This document shows positions 17,489 through 27,088 of a DNA stretch of 64,000 nt, in pieces (position 1 is the stretch's first letter; each line of letters starts with the position of its first letter). A model generated the notes under the pieces. It was not told the origin of the DNA. It saw only the letters and a list, made by a program, of their open reading frames with translations, and did not search any database. The position numbers were made by a program, and so were the translations under genes. The stretch is from Sphaerochaeta halotolerans (GTDB lineage Bacteria; Spirochaetota; Spirochaetia; Sphaerochaetales; Sphaerochaetaceae): positions 1 through 64,000 of the forward strand of contig NZ_QUWK01000001.1 of assembly GCF_003429665.1 (NCBI RefSeq), given 5' to 3'.

Positions 17489-17503
17489 CATGTCTTTTCA
17501 CTC

Positions 17504-19081
17504 CTACTCATTCAGCAGGTTATTCTCCTTGGCAAATGCAACACCCTTGTCATTCCAATCCTGTCCACCAAGCTTCTTGAATTCAGCAATCCAAGTATTC
17601 CAGTTTGTCCTGTTCAGCGTGCGCTTCCCAGTGATGAACTCGCTCAGACCCTGTTCATAGAAACGCTTCAGGTCAGCACTCGGAATAGGAAGCATGTCTG
17701 AGCCAATAGCTGGCGTCCACTGCTTGGACTGCATCGTACGCAGTACATCAAGAGCAGACATTTCCTTTTTACTGGTAGCAGTGATGTACTTCGGATAGCG
17801 GGCATAGAGCTCAATATCACCATTGTAGAACACCATGTTTCGCAGCTGGGTCACGGTCTGTCCGACCGGACCACTGAAAGCCAAGTCAGGATCGGGAAGG
17901 CCATCAGCAACAGGAATTCCGTTTGCATCCTTGGTGTAGTTCACACCCTCAACGCCCCAACCAAGCAAGTAGTAGCCTTCATCACTGGCCATCCACTCTA
18001 GCAGTTCTGCAATCTTTTCCTTCTTTCCCTCTTCGACAGCTTTTGCACTGATGGCATAAATACGGAAGCCTGCAGTGTAAGGCCCGATTGAAGCATGTCC
18101 CTTCGGTCCTTTGATGGGGTCCATGACCACCCACTCGCCATTGGGGAAGTTTTTGTCAAATGGTGCATAGTTGGACTGAGCAGCAAAAGCGGCATTCTGC
18201 TCTCTCATGATGCCAAAACGCCCCTGCTTCCAAGCAGCTCGGAAGTCATCCTTCTTGTAGGCAAGCCAGTTTGGATCGATGATACCCTCATCAACCATCT
18301 TCTTGAGATATACCATGGCATCATAAAACTCCGGCTTGAGAATAGTAAGACCAGCGTTGGCAACCGTCATGTCCCAGGTTCCCTCAACACCGAATGCACC
18401 AAGGATCGGCTCCAAGCGGCGGCCGGGCCATGCTTCATAGTTGTTGACTTCCTGGAAAGCACCATAGCCATAGGTGTCATTCTTTCCGTTACCATCAGGA
18501 TCATCAAAGGTGAAGGCACGCATAACATCGAGCAATTCATCAGTGGTGGTGGGTATGCTCAGGCCAAGATTGTCCAACCAATCCTTACGAATCAACAAAC
18601 CTTCGTTCTTGACGATTGAACCGGGGTCAGCCAGACCATAGCTTTTCCCATTGAACTTTGTATGGTTTCGGCTCACCTCGTTGTAGTGGGTTGCCGTGCG
18701 GGTGGGCATTTTCTCATACAAATCATCAACAGGAGCAACCAGTCCCTGCGAAACCAGACGAGCCAAAACATCGCGACGGACCATGAACAGGTCGGGGAGA
18801 TTGTTTGCTGCCGCCGCAGCCTGAATCTTTACATCCTGGTCACTCTCATTGGAAGGAAGCGTTGTAAGCTTCAGGTCAATGTTCAACTTCTCCTTGATGA
18901 TGTCAAACCCCACCCAATCGGCCGGGGGTGGACCAGCTTCGGTAACCGCAGCGCCATACCACAGATCAATGGACACAGGACCATCTACTGCAGAATCTTT
19001 AGATCCCTGGCTGAATAACGGCAGGGAAACGAAAGAGAGCAAGGCAATGAGTGCGATACATACGAAATACTGTTTCTTCAT
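17504..19081 (-). CDS. Extracellular sugar-binding protein, LplA/YtcQ type
   Basis: Binding component of an oligosaccharide ABC importer, 525 residues, a typical length for the LplA group. The N-terminus MKKQYFVCIALIALLSFVSLPLFS is a signal peptide followed by QGSKDS; there is no lipobox cysteine. The mature part carries the family stretches NNLPDLFMVRRD, LIRKDWLDNLGL and FDDPDGNGKNDTYGYG, the last resembling the Ca-binding DPDGNGxxD loop seen in related alginate-binding proteins. AAGGAGG precedes the ATG. With the two permeases and GH105 it most likely imports rhamnogalacturonan-derived oligosaccharides. Confidence 0.9.
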   Translation of the reverse strand: MKKQYFVCIALIALLSFVSLPLFSQGSKDSAVDGPVSIDLWYGAAVTEAGPPPADWVGFDIIKEKLNIDLKLTTLPSNESDQDVKIQAAAAANNLPDLFMVRRDVLARLVSQGLVAPVDDLYEKMPTRTATHYNEVSRNHTKFNGKSYGLADPGSIVKNEGLLIRKDWLDNLGLSIPTTTDELLDVMRAFTFDDPDGNGKNDTYGYGAFQEVNNYEAWPGRRLEPILGAFGVEGTWDMTVANAGLTILKPEFYDAMVYLKKMVDEGIIDPNWLAYKKDDFRAAWKQGRFGIMREQNAAFAAQSNYAPFDKNFPNGEWVVMDPIKGPKGHASIGPYTAGFRIYAISAKAVEEGKKEKIAELLEWMASDEGYYLLGWGVEGVNYTKDANGIPVADGLPDPDLAFSGPVGQTVTQLRNMVFYNGDIELYARYPKYITATSKKEMSALDVLRTMQSKQWTPAIGSDMLPIPSADLKRFYEQGLSEFITGKRTLNRTNWNTWIAEFKKLGGQDWNDKGVAFAKENNLLNE

Positions 19082-19141
19082 GGCAAATCCTCCTTATGAA
19101 TTACCAAATCCAATCAAAATCTTTCAGTGCAGGAGAGTGTC

Positions 19142-20047
19142 TTAGCCTTTTACACTTCCCAGCAATGTTCCCTTGGTAAAATACTTTTGGATAAATGGAT
19201 AGGCAGCTACCATCGGGATGGCACTCATGAAGACCGAGGCGGCCTTGATGGCGGCAATCGGGGCATCCCCGAATGCACTTACCTCCACATATTCATTCAT
19301 TCCACTGGCCATCAGTATGTTCCTGAGCAGGATAGGAAGGGGCTGCAGCGCATTACTGTTGAGGTAGAGCATTGCATGGAAGAAGTTGTTCCAGAAGGAA
19401 ACCCCGTAAAAGAGACCGATGGTCATGATGATCGCTTTTGAAAGGGGCAGAATAATCCTCAAGAGGATTTGAATCTCCGATGCCCCGTCGATACGTGCCG
19501 ACTCCTTCAACTCATTGGGAATTCCCTCGAAGAAGGACCGCATGATCAGACAGTTGTAGGTACTGATTGCGACCGGAATGTACACAGCCGGCAACGTATC
19601 AATCAATCCGATATTGGTAACCAATAGATAGGTAGGTATCATCCCAACGTTGAATACATAGGGGACGATGACAAACAGATTCAAATATCGTCTCCCGGGA
19701 AGCGTGGGTATTGACAATACGTAGGCAAGGGGTATGGTGAGCAATAGAGCGCTTGCTACCCCACCAATCAAGATCTTTACACTGTTGCCGAAGGCAAGCA
19801 GGAATCCCGCATTCCCCAACAAAGCCTCATAGGCGGAAGTTGACCAATTCCAAGGCAGCAGGAACATACCTTCCAGATTGTTGCCAATGTAGTCATTAGG
19901 CCTGAACGAGAGGGTTATGGTACTCCAAAGCGGAATTGCAATGATCAACAAAAGCAACCCTAAAAACAGGTCCACCAGAAAGTTGAAGCTGTGGTCCGCA
20001 GCCGTAGGCTTGACCGCGACAGAGGTGAATCTTCTTCGTTTTTTCAT
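19142..20047 (-). CDS. Sugar ABC transporter permease, YtcP type
   Basis: Inner-membrane permease of 301 residues with six predicted transmembrane segments. The EAA loop lies near the C-terminal third (KESARIDGASEIQILLRIILPLSKA), the contact site for the ATPase. Composition and position match YtcP/LplC partners of LplA-type binding proteins. No ATPase gene is present in the cluster; such systems usually borrow a shared MsmX-type ATPase (known for the family). The gene begins 11 bases after the first permease gene. Confidence 0.9.
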   Translation of the reverse strand: MKKRRRFTSVAVKPTAADHSFNFLVDLFLGLLLLIIAIPLWSTITLSFRPNDYIGNNLEGMFLLPWNWSTSAYEALLGNAGFLLAFGNSVKILIGGVASALLLTIPLAYVLSIPTLPGRRYLNLFVIVPYVFNVGMIPTYLLVTNIGLIDTLPAVYIPVAISTYNCLIMRSFFEGIPNELKESARIDGASEIQILLRIILPLSKAIIMTIGLFYGVSFWNNFFHAMLYLNSNALQPLPILLRNILMASGMNEYVEVSAFGDAPIAAIKAASVFMSAIPMVAAYPFIQKYFTKGTLLGSVKG

Positions 20048-20058
20048 CTCCGCACCCC

Positions 20059-20982
20059 CTAGTACAATGAACTTCCGCCGAAGCGTTTGACCAGACGGTT
20101 GGAACCAAGGATAAGGAACATCCCGATAACCCCTTTGAATAGACCGACTGCAGTAGCAAGACCGAACTGGAATTCCAGCAAGCCTTGACGATAGACCCAG
20201 GTATCGATGATATCGGCAACAGAATAGACCGGTGTCGAGTACAACATAAAGATTTGGTTGAACCCTGCATCTAGGATGGTTCCCAAACGAAGCAGCACTA
20301 CGATAACGATGACCGGTCGAATTGAGGGAAGCGTAATATACCTGACCCGTTGCCAGGAGTTGGCACCTTCCACCAAGGCAGCTTCAAAGAGCGAGGGATC
20401 GATGCCCATCAGCGCAGCAATGAAGATGATGGCGCTCCACCCCATTTCCTTCCATGCATCACTGAGAATGACAATCCAGGGAAAGGCATCGGTATTGGTC
20501 AAGAAATCAATGGGTTTGCCACCGAAAAGCTTGATTACATCATTGACAATACCGTCTCCTGGTGCCAATAGAGCGAGTAGGATTCCATACATGATGACCC
20601 ACGAAAGAAAGTGTGGGAGATAGGCGAGCGTTTGTACTGTTTTTCGAAGTATAGGGCGGTTGCTCTCATAGATGGCAATTGCCAGGATGATGGCAAGGGG
20701 AAGGCTGAAAACCAACTTCCCAAGGCTGTACATCAGGGTATTTCTGAGCAATTCAACAAAATAATAGGAATTGACGAAGGTCCTGAAGTGTTCAAAGCCT
20801 ATCCACTGACTACCAAGCACCCCGTCCAAGGCCATATAATCCTTGAAAGCTATCTGCCCATTGAATATCGGGACATATTTAAAAATAATGTAGTAGATTA
20901 AAGGGATTGCAAGCAAAGCATAGACTGATTTATGCCGCTTGATATCACGTAGCAACTGCTGTTTTGCTGTTCTTTCTGCCAT
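20059..20982 (-). CDS. Sugar ABC transporter permease, YteP/LplB type
   Basis: Inner-membrane permease of 307 residues with six membrane segments and an EAA motif (EAALVEGANSWQRVRYITLPSIRP). I place the start at 20982 (MAERTAKQQLLRDIKRHKSVYALLAIP), where the conserved N-terminal helix begins and GAGG lies upstream. A longer frame to 21177 has no similarity to permeases. It is the first transport gene downstream of the hybrid regulator gene and pairs with the YtcP-type permease. Confidence 0.9.
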   Translation of the reverse strand: MAERTAKQQLLRDIKRHKSVYALLAIPLIYYIIFKYVPIFNGQIAFKDYMALDGVLGSQWIGFEHFRTFVNSYYFVELLRNTLMYSLGKLVFSLPLAIILAIAIYESNRPILRKTVQTLAYLPHFLSWVIMYGILLALLAPGDGIVNDVIKLFGGKPIDFLTNTDAFPWIVILSDAWKEMGWSAIIFIAALMGIDPSLFEAALVEGANSWQRVRYITLPSIRPVIVIVVLLRLGTILDAGFNQIFMLYSTPVYSVADIIDTWVYRQGLLEFQFGLATAVGLFKGVIGMFLILGSNRLVKRFGGSSLY

Positions 20983-21322
20983 TTGCAACCTCACACTCTC
21001 AGCATAGGGGCAAGAGGGCAAGATTATGCAGGGCGTCTCTTGTACTTTTCCGACCTTTCCACACAGAGCGCTTGGGCACTGTTTCAAAGAATGGCTAGCG
21101 GAGGTGTTTCCCCATACCCGTTCATCTGCACAGATGGCTTTCTGAAATACCTGCATCTGGAGAAATCCTGGATACATTGGTCATCTAAGAAGTGCTGCTC
21201 CTACTCATATTCAGGAATGGTATAGCCCCATATCCTTCAGGTTCCGGTACACCCGTTCAATTTGTTTTTCCGAAGCAAGGAAACAGAGCAATAGGGGGAA
21301 TCCATGGCATGAAGGACCTATA
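20983..21322. other. Intergenic region between hybrid regulator and sugar transport operon
   Basis: About 340 bases with no supported gene. The minus-strand promoter of the transport operon should be here. A CATAAT-like -10 occurs near 21026-21031 on the minus strand, but no convincing -35 or repeat was found. The region should contain the binding site of the AraC-type regulator encoded just upstream. Confidence 0.4.
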
Positions 21323-24300
21323 TCAACGCTGTGAACGAATTTTCCCTGGGGCGCATCCCTTGATCTTCTTGAACACCCTGCAGAAATACGCTTGGTCCTG
21401 GAACCCACTCTGGCTTGCAACCTCATTGATTGAAAGAGAACTTTCTCTCAGTAACTGGGTGGCTAGAAACACCCGATGTCTGTTCAGGTAGTCCCAAGGG
21501 CTGATACCCAACTCCTTGCGGAAAATTCGGGTCAGGTAATCCTCGCTGACATTCACCGATTCAGCAAGTTGCCAGCGCGAGATTTGTTCAGTAGCATGAC
21601 TGCCCAGATAAACCACAGCTCGTTTTACCAAGGCACCGGTGAGTGGAGGAAGCAACTCATTGGTCTCCAGCAAGGCAAGCAAGCGCTCCCCAAACTCACT
21701 GCTCTCAAGCACACACTGATGGGCGATAAGCAGACGAGGAATGAGAGAGAGTTGCTCTGCCTCTTCTTTCTCCCATCGTTCGCGAATCACCACGATAGGA
21801 GCATCACAAGTTTTGCGAATAGTCCGGTAGAGAACTGGATCAAATAGTGAACCAAGTATCAGATGGACCGGCTGGTTGGCCACAACATCCAAAACATCTT
21901 CCCTTTCACTGTGAACAATGAACTCTTCATCCAAGGCAAGCAACTTGCAAAACGCTTCTGGAATTCCCTTCACCATGACCAGAACCCCATCAGAGTGATG
22001 ATGATGGGTTGCCATCAAGGAAGATGAAAGATTTTGCTGTCCCTCAGGGGCGTGGAAACAAACCATGGGAGAGAGTGATAGGGTGTTATGCCCTGCAAGC
22101 GATGTACGAAGAAGGCGGAACTCCCTTCCTTGGTTGTCTGCATCCCAGCCGATAATACCCCCCGCAATCCTGGAGAGTTCTTGTCTTTGCAAGCTTCCCA
22201 CAGGTATCACCTCACAGGAAGCAAAGGAAGTACGCAATAGCTCTGGAACCGGATCGTTACCATCAGTAGCAATGAAAAACAAGGTATCAAAGGAAGGAGG
22301 ATTGCTTTCACCCATCAAACTTGGCAGAGGCAGAAGTACAACCACTGCGTTATCTTGCAGTGAGAAAGAACCATGGCTCATCAGAATAATCCTTTGCGCC
22401 AAGGAAAGACTTGGATCCTGACTTCCCATTGAAGCCTTCCATGTACTCAAAGAGGAGGTAAAGCAGAATTGGAGGCCTTCTTTGGACAAGGTAGTCTGCA
22501 ACCGTATAGACCCGCCCTCCCTCAGGATGTACTCACAAATGATTGTGAAACTTTGAATCAACCGTTTTGTATCGACACACAGTGCAGGCATCTCATCCGG
22601 TCCTTCATAGACAAGAGGGAAGGAGCCAAGCAAGGGTGTTATCAATGTCATTGGGTTGCAGACCTTGTGCTCTAGCTCAAGATTGCCGGAGTAAGAGAGA
22701 GAAAGCTCCAGAAGATGGGTAGCAGTACGAATCTGCCCCTCTATCTGCTTTCCCATGTCACCTTCAACCTGTTTCGCAATGGAGAGAATTGTCTCAAAAG
22801 GGGTCTTGAGTCCTTCCCCAACATTGGCAAAGAATTCACTTCGTGAACGCTGGGCTCTCTCCGCATCCTCCCTTGCACGGTTTGCGGCATCCAGAAGAAG
22901 CGCACCCTTGATTGCCGAACTCAAAGCAGTTCGTAGCTCTTCCATCACGCTTCCACTGAACAGTGTGGTTCTCAGGATGAGGTACCCTATCGGTTGGTTG
23001 TCCATGAACAGCGGTTCAACCACATGCACGCCTTGACCCAAGTGATCCAAAAGCCCTTGGGGCAACAAGAGGTGTTTGGGAAACTGCTGTTTTCGCTCCA
23101 TGACCAGTGAATCAGCATATCCCCCTATGAAGGTATTTTTCGTCTCATCGCCGTACAAGACCAGGTAGCCTGCATCAATACCAAGCAATCCTAGATGTTT
23201 TGCCAAGAGAGAGGGAATGGATGAAAGAGCTCGCACTCCCAAAAGGTCATACTTCAGCATATTGAGAATGCTTGCCTGCAATGAGTGTTGGTAGGCATGT
23301 TCATGCGCAACCAAATCCCTTTGGCGTAGAAACAGGTCCCTGATAGGCCCTGCACAAAGCATTTTGAAGGAGGGAGAAGCAAAAAAGGTACAGTACCAGT
23401 GCAATGCTTCACTGAGAAGACTGGGGTCCCCACCTCGGTCCAGAAACCAATAGGAGAGATAGCCGATTAAGGAGAGTACTTCCTTCTCATCTTGCAAAGA
23501 TGCTTCCTTGAGCAACCGCTTAATCCACCCCTGCTCCTCCTCATTCGCATCGAAGACCTGAATCAGCCAAGCCTGGAAGAGTTCCAGACTTCCAACCGCC
23601 CGTCTCGCCTGCTGTTCACTGCCCAGTGAATAGGTACACCCACAGCTTTGTCGAACAATCATCTGGGAGGGCAGAAGCAAATCAAAACAAGAAAAGTCCT
23701 CCTCTCCAAGCATACCGTTAAGCAGGTTCCAAGACATTCTTGCCAATTCACCAACCGGCATTCTTGCAGTGGTGCAGGGAACCTTCAAGAGATGACTTTC
23801 CCTACTGTCATTGTATCCCACTATGCGAAGGTCCTCAGGAATGGAATAGCCAAGCGCTTCCAAGTATTTCCCTGCATCGAACATCATCAGGTCACTTGCA
23901 CAAACAAGGGTGTCAAAATCCCGTCCTGGAACCAGATTGCGTTCTTCCAACAGTTGTACAATCGCCATTCTTCCTTCAGACCAGGAAAAAGGATCGCTGA
24001 CCAACCGAGAATCAAAGAGCAGACTGGTTTGGTCAAGGGTATCGCAATAAGCTCGGTAGCGGTCCTCCGCAGAATAGTGATTCTCCGGCCCCCGAAGAAA
24101 GGCAAGCTTCCTAGCATGATGCTCCTTGATACAATGCAACATGACGCTCTGGACTCCAGAATAGGCGTCAAAGGAGATACCAGGGCACCCTTCCTTCTTC
24201 ATCCCGATGCAAACACAATCCAGGTCTTCAAGATTTTGCAAAAAAACCTGTACTTCTGAGACACTGACGGCCCCACCCAAGGCAGAAGCCCACGTAATCA

Positions 24301-24514
24301 CACCATCCAGATTATCTGTATTTACCAGAGAGTAGATGGCATTACGGAGGTACTCTTGGTTCTCCTGATATTCAAGTCTTCCTCCAGGAAAGACGAACAG
24401 GGAGTAGTCAGAACGTTGGGAATAATTGGCAATCTGTGACCAGAGCCCATTGGAGGCTCCTGTATGAATAGAGGCTAAAACCAACCCGACTCGCCTAGTC
24501 ATATGAGCACCCAC
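21323..24514 (-). CDS. Giant hybrid regulator: sugar-binding, GAF-like, kinase-like and AraC domains
   Basis: Predicted cytoplasmic transcription regulator of 1063 residues. Residues about 5-290 form a LacI/RbsB-type periplasmic-binding fold ending IVRQSCGCTYSLG. Next comes a GAF-like region (about 400-530). A histidine-kinase-like dimerisation segment near 560-580 follows, FFANVGEGLKTPF, where Glu replaces the phosphorylated His of the HELRTP consensus. A degenerate ATPase-like region, two receiver-like segments and a C-terminal AraC DNA-binding domain (about 960-1063; ISRWQLAESVNVSEDYLTRIF) complete it. The start is GTG at 24514, because GAGGAGG lies five bases upstream. It probably senses a sugar and activates the adjacent LplA/GH105 operon. 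Confidence 0.82.
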   Translation of the reverse strand: MGAHMTRRVGLVLASIHTGASNGLWSQIANYSQRSDYSLFVFPGGRLEYQENQEYLRNAIYSLVNTDNLDGVITWASALGGAVSVSEVQVFLQNLEDLDCVCIGMKKEGCPGISFDAYSGVQSVMLHCIKEHHARKLAFLRGPENHYSAEDRYRAYCDTLDQTSLLFDSRLVSDPFSWSEGRMAIVQLLEERNLVPGRDFDTLVCASDLMMFDAGKYLEALGYSIPEDLRIVGYNDSRESHLLKVPCTTARMPVGELARMSWNLLNGMLGEEDFSCFDLLLPSQMIVRQSCGCTYSLGSEQQARRAVGSLELFQAWLIQVFDANEEEQGWIKRLLKEASLQDEKEVLSLIGYLSYWFLDRGGDPSLLSEALHWYCTFFASPSFKMLCAGPIRDLFLRQRDLVAHEHAYQHSLQASILNMLKYDLLGVRALSSIPSLLAKHLGLLGIDAGYLVLYGDETKNTFIGGYADSLVMERKQQFPKHLLLPQGLLDHLGQGVHVVEPLFMDNQPIGYLILRTTLFSGSVMEELRTALSSAIKGALLLDAANRAREDAERAQRSRSEFFANVGEGLKTPFETILSIAKQVEGDMGKQIEGQIRTATHLLELSLSYSGNLELEHKVCNPMTLITPLLGSFPLVYEGPDEMPALCVDTKRLIQSFTIICEYILREGGSIRLQTTLSKEGLQFCFTSSLSTWKASMGSQDPSLSLAQRIILMSHGSFSLQDNAVVVLLPLPSLMGESNPPSFDTLFFIATDGNDPVPELLRTSFASCEVIPVGSLQRQELSRIAGGIIGWDADNQGREFRLLRTSLAGHNTLSLSPMVCFHAPEGQQNLSSSLMATHHHHSDGVLVMVKGIPEAFCKLLALDEEFIVHSEREDVLDVVANQPVHLILGSLFDPVLYRTIRKTCDAPIVVIRERWEKEEAEQLSLIPRLLIAHQCVLESSEFGERLLALLETNELLPPLTGALVKRAVVYLGSHATEQISRWQLAESVNVSEDYLTRIFRKELGISPWDYLNRHRVFLATQLLRESSLSINEVASQSGFQDQAYFCRVFKKIKGCAPGKIRSQR

Positions 24515-24561
24515 AGCAACCTCCTCATAAACGATATCACTATACCACAGGTTTTTCAGCC

Positions 24562-24591
24562 TTGACAGTCCAGCAAGGAGAAGGATATCAT
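24562..24591 (+). promoter_or_regulatory. Sigma70-type promoter of the BASS-uxa operon
   Basis: TTGACA (24562-24567), an 18-base spacer and TATCAT (24586-24591). The -10 ends eight bases before the ATG of the transporter gene, so the transcript may have almost no leader. Confidence 0.65.
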
Positions 24592-24593
24592 TC

Positions 24594-24606
24594 GGAACAA
24601 TGTTTC
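24594..24606. promoter_or_regulatory. Near-consensus KdgR box over the start of the uxa operon
   Basis: GGAACAATGTTTC fits the enterobacterial KdgR-box core RAAAYRNYRTTTY at all but one position, with G instead of A in the second base. It overlaps the predicted transcription start and the ATG of the first gene, an effective position for repression. The IclR-type KdgR candidate is the fifth gene of this operon. Confidence 0.55.
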
Positions 24607-25583
24607 ATTTTCAACCAATCGAGGCAAGGCTCAAGAGCCTGAACTATCATCTGGAGAAGGCAATGCCGATCCTCACCCCCAGCGGCGTCATCATGGGACT
24701 TCTCCTTGGACCCCTGGTCTCATGGATGAACCCATCGGTACCCTACCTATTTGGCCTCATTACCTTTATCGGTGGATTGGGCATCAGTTCAAACGCATTC
24801 TTTGGGGTCATCAAGAAGCCAAAAGCTATTCTTTTCTTCATCCTAGGGGCGAACATCATAATGCCCTTGGTGGCATGGGCATTGGCGAATCTGTTGTTTC
24901 CCGGACATCCTGAAATTATCACAGGATTCATTCTCCTGATGGCCATTCCCACTGCAATCACCGGTTACATTTGGGCAACTATCTACAAGGGGAACGGGGC
25001 ACTCTCATTGACCCTAATCATCGTATCCACTCTCCTTGCTCCTCTCCTTACCCCTTACACCGTTGCACTTCTTGCACAGACCACGGTGCAGATCGACACC
25101 AAAGGAATGATGATATCCCTACTTGGCATGGTTGTCATTCCCTCCATTGCCGGTATTCTTATCAACAATGCAACCAAGGGAAAAGTCAATGATCGTGTGG
25201 CTCCAAACCTAAAACCTTTTTCAAAGATTGGTCTCTTTTTCATCGTTGTCATCAATACCAGCCAGGTTTCCGAACGTCTTATCGCTGATGCTTCCTGGAT
25301 TTACCTGCCTATTGCACTCGCTTGTGCACTACTTGCTGCCTTAGGCTATCCACTTGCCCACTACCTGGGAAAGCTTGCCAATATTAGCTTGGAAGACCGC
25401 AAGAGCGTTACCTTTGCAGTCTCCATGAGGAATATCAGCTCAGCATTGGTGCTTGCCATTGCTTACTTCCCCCCCGAGACAGCACTTCCTGTCATTTTCG
25501 GAATCGTCTTCCAGCAAACCATCTGTGCCTTCATGGCACATACCCTTTATGGGAGAAAGAAAATACCATACCATAATAGATAA
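24600..25583 (+). CDS. BASS-family (bile acid:Na+ symporter-like) transporter
   Basis: Inner-membrane protein of 327 residues with about ten hydrophobic segments. The N-terminal LNYHLEKAMPILTPSGVIMGLLLG and the central SMRNISSALVLAIAYFPPE are typical of the BASS/YocS family of sodium-coupled organic anion transporters. No ribosome site precedes the ATG at 24600; a later ATG at 24663 has GGAG six bases upstream, but the family N-terminus starts before it. The gene is 12 bases ahead of uxaB in one operon and sits under a KdgR-like site, so galacturonate or a related uronate is the likely cargo (inference). Confidence 0.82.
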   Translation: MFHFQPIEARLKSLNYHLEKAMPILTPSGVIMGLLLGPLVSWMNPSVPYLFGLITFIGGLGISSNAFFGVIKKPKAILFFILGANIIMPLVAWALANLLFPGHPEIITGFILLMAIPTAITGYIWATIYKGNGALSLTLIIVSTLLAPLLTPYTVALLAQTTVQIDTKGMMISLLGMVVIPSIAGILINNATKGKVNDRVAPNLKPFSKIGLFFIVVINTSQVSERLIADASWIYLPIALACALLAALGYPLAHYLGKLANISLEDRKSVTFAVSMRNISSALVLAIAYFPPETALPVIFGIVFQQTICAFMAHTLYGRKKIPYHNR

Positions 25584-25595
25584 GGAGCTACATCC

Positions 25596-27080
25596 ATGCA
25601 ATCAATCACAGAAACAACGAAGACAATTGCTAGGAAGGAGAAGGTCCTCCAGTTCGGAGAAGGAAATTTTCTCCGCGCTTTTGTTGATTGGATGATCGAC
25701 ATCCTCAATGAGAAGACTGACTTTAATGGCAATGTGGTCATCGTCCAACCGCTTGAAAGAGGGCTGAGTGATATGATCAACGACCAGAAAGGTCTCTACA
25801 CCACCGTCCTAAGAGGTGTTCAGGGAGGAAAGACCGTCGAGGAATTCCGTACCATCACCAGCGTAAGCCGTTGTTTGAATCCATACAAGAAGGAAGACTA
25901 CGCCGAATACCTAAAGCTCGCAGAAAGTGAAGACTTGAGGTTCATCGTCTCCAATACCACTGAGGCAGGTATTGCCTACAGTGAGGGGAATACCCTGGAG
26001 GATGCCCCCCAAGCCGCCTTCCCTGCAAAGGTATGTGCATTCCTCTACAAGCGCTACAAAGCTTTTGATGGCGCAAAAGACAAGGGCATCATCGTCATCC
26101 CGGTCGAACTTATCGACAAGAACGGTGACAACTTGAAACGAATCGTAAAACAGTATGCAAAAGAGTGGAATCTGGAAGAAGGCTTCATGAACTGGCTTGA
26201 TGAAGCTTGTGACTTCTGCAATTCACTTGTTGACCGCATCGTTCCTGGCTATCCCCGCGCAGAAGCAACACAATTATGCGAAAAAATTGGGTATCAGGAC
26301 AATCTTCTTGATTCTGCAGAAATTTTCCATCTCTGGGTCATTGAGTGCCACAAGGAGTTCCATGAAGATGAACTTCCCTTTGGCAAGGCAGGGCTGAATG
26401 TCATATGGACCGACGATATGAGTTTCTATAGAACCCGGAAGGTACGTATCCTCAACGGAGCTCATACCATGAGTGTACTTGCCGCCTACAAGGCAGGGCA
26501 TGACACCGTCCAGGACTGTATTGCAGACAAAAAGCTGTTGTACCCATTCATGCACGGAGGAATCTTTGAGGAAATCATCCCTTCGATGGATGGCTCGAAG
26601 GAGGAGCTGGAAGCATATGCAAACGATGTGCTGGAACGGTTTGAGAACCCATACAACCCACATCAGCTGCTTTCCATTTCACTCAACTCTGTCTCAAAGT
26701 TCAAAACCCGCAATCTTCCCAGTTTACTCGGATTTATCAACAAGAGGGGATTTCTTCCCAAACGTCTGGTCTTTGCTCTCTCAGCCTTGATCAGCTTCTA
26801 TGAGGGAACTGAGTATGAAGGAAGTGCCTTGAAGGGAGAGCGGGATGGCGAGACCTATCTCATCCAAGACAGCCAGGACATATTGGAATTCTTCGCAGGC
26901 CTCTACAAGGAAGGAGGAAATGCTGAAGCCAAAGCTGAGCGCCTGAGCAAAGCAGTACTCTCCAATTTTGACTGGTGGGGACAGGATCTCACCCAGATTG
27001 AAGGTTTACAACATGAGGTAGAAAAGAACCTGAGGGCAATCTGGACGGTCGGCATGCAAAAAGCCATGCAGGCACTGTAG
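25596..27080 (+). CDS. uxaB: Tagaturonate reductase (altronate oxidoreductase)
   Basis: NADH-dependent reduction of D-tagaturonate to D-altronate, the second step of galacturonate catabolism. The 494-residue protein belongs to the polyol/mannitol dehydrogenase family. The N-terminus VLQFGEGNFLRAFVDWMID contains the nucleotide-binding loop, VSNTTEAGI lies in the Rossmann part, and KVRILNGAHT is the conserved catalytic Lys/Asn/His region. The length agrees with E. coli UxaB. It lies between the transporter and uxaA with spacings of 12 and 8 bases, in clear operon order. Confidence 0.94.
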   Translation: MQSITETTKTIARKEKVLQFGEGNFLRAFVDWMIDILNEKTDFNGNVVIVQPLERGLSDMINDQKGLYTTVLRGVQGGKTVEEFRTITSVSRCLNPYKKEDYAEYLKLAESEDLRFIVSNTTEAGIAYSEGNTLEDAPQAAFPAKVCAFLYKRYKAFDGAKDKGIIVIPVELIDKNGDNLKRIVKQYAKEWNLEEGFMNWLDEACDFCNSLVDRIVPGYPRAEATQLCEKIGYQDNLLDSAEIFHLWVIECHKEFHEDELPFGKAGLNVIWTDDMSFYRTRKVRILNGAHTMSVLAAYKAGHDTVQDCIADKKLLYPFMHGGIFEEIIPSMDGSKEELEAYANDVLERFENPYNPHQLLSISLNSVSKFKTRNLPSLLGFINKRGFLPKRLVFALSALISFYEGTEYEGSALKGERDGETYLIQDSQDILEFFAGLYKEGGNAEAKAERLSKAVLSNFDWWGQDLTQIEGLQHEVEKNLRAIWTVGMQKAMQAL

Positions 27081-27088
27081 GAGTACGT

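Noticed and set aside
20983-21177. N-terminal extension of the YteP-type permease
   Set aside because: The 65 extra residues are not hydrophobic or permease-like, and the family N-terminus begins at 20982 with a ribosome site.
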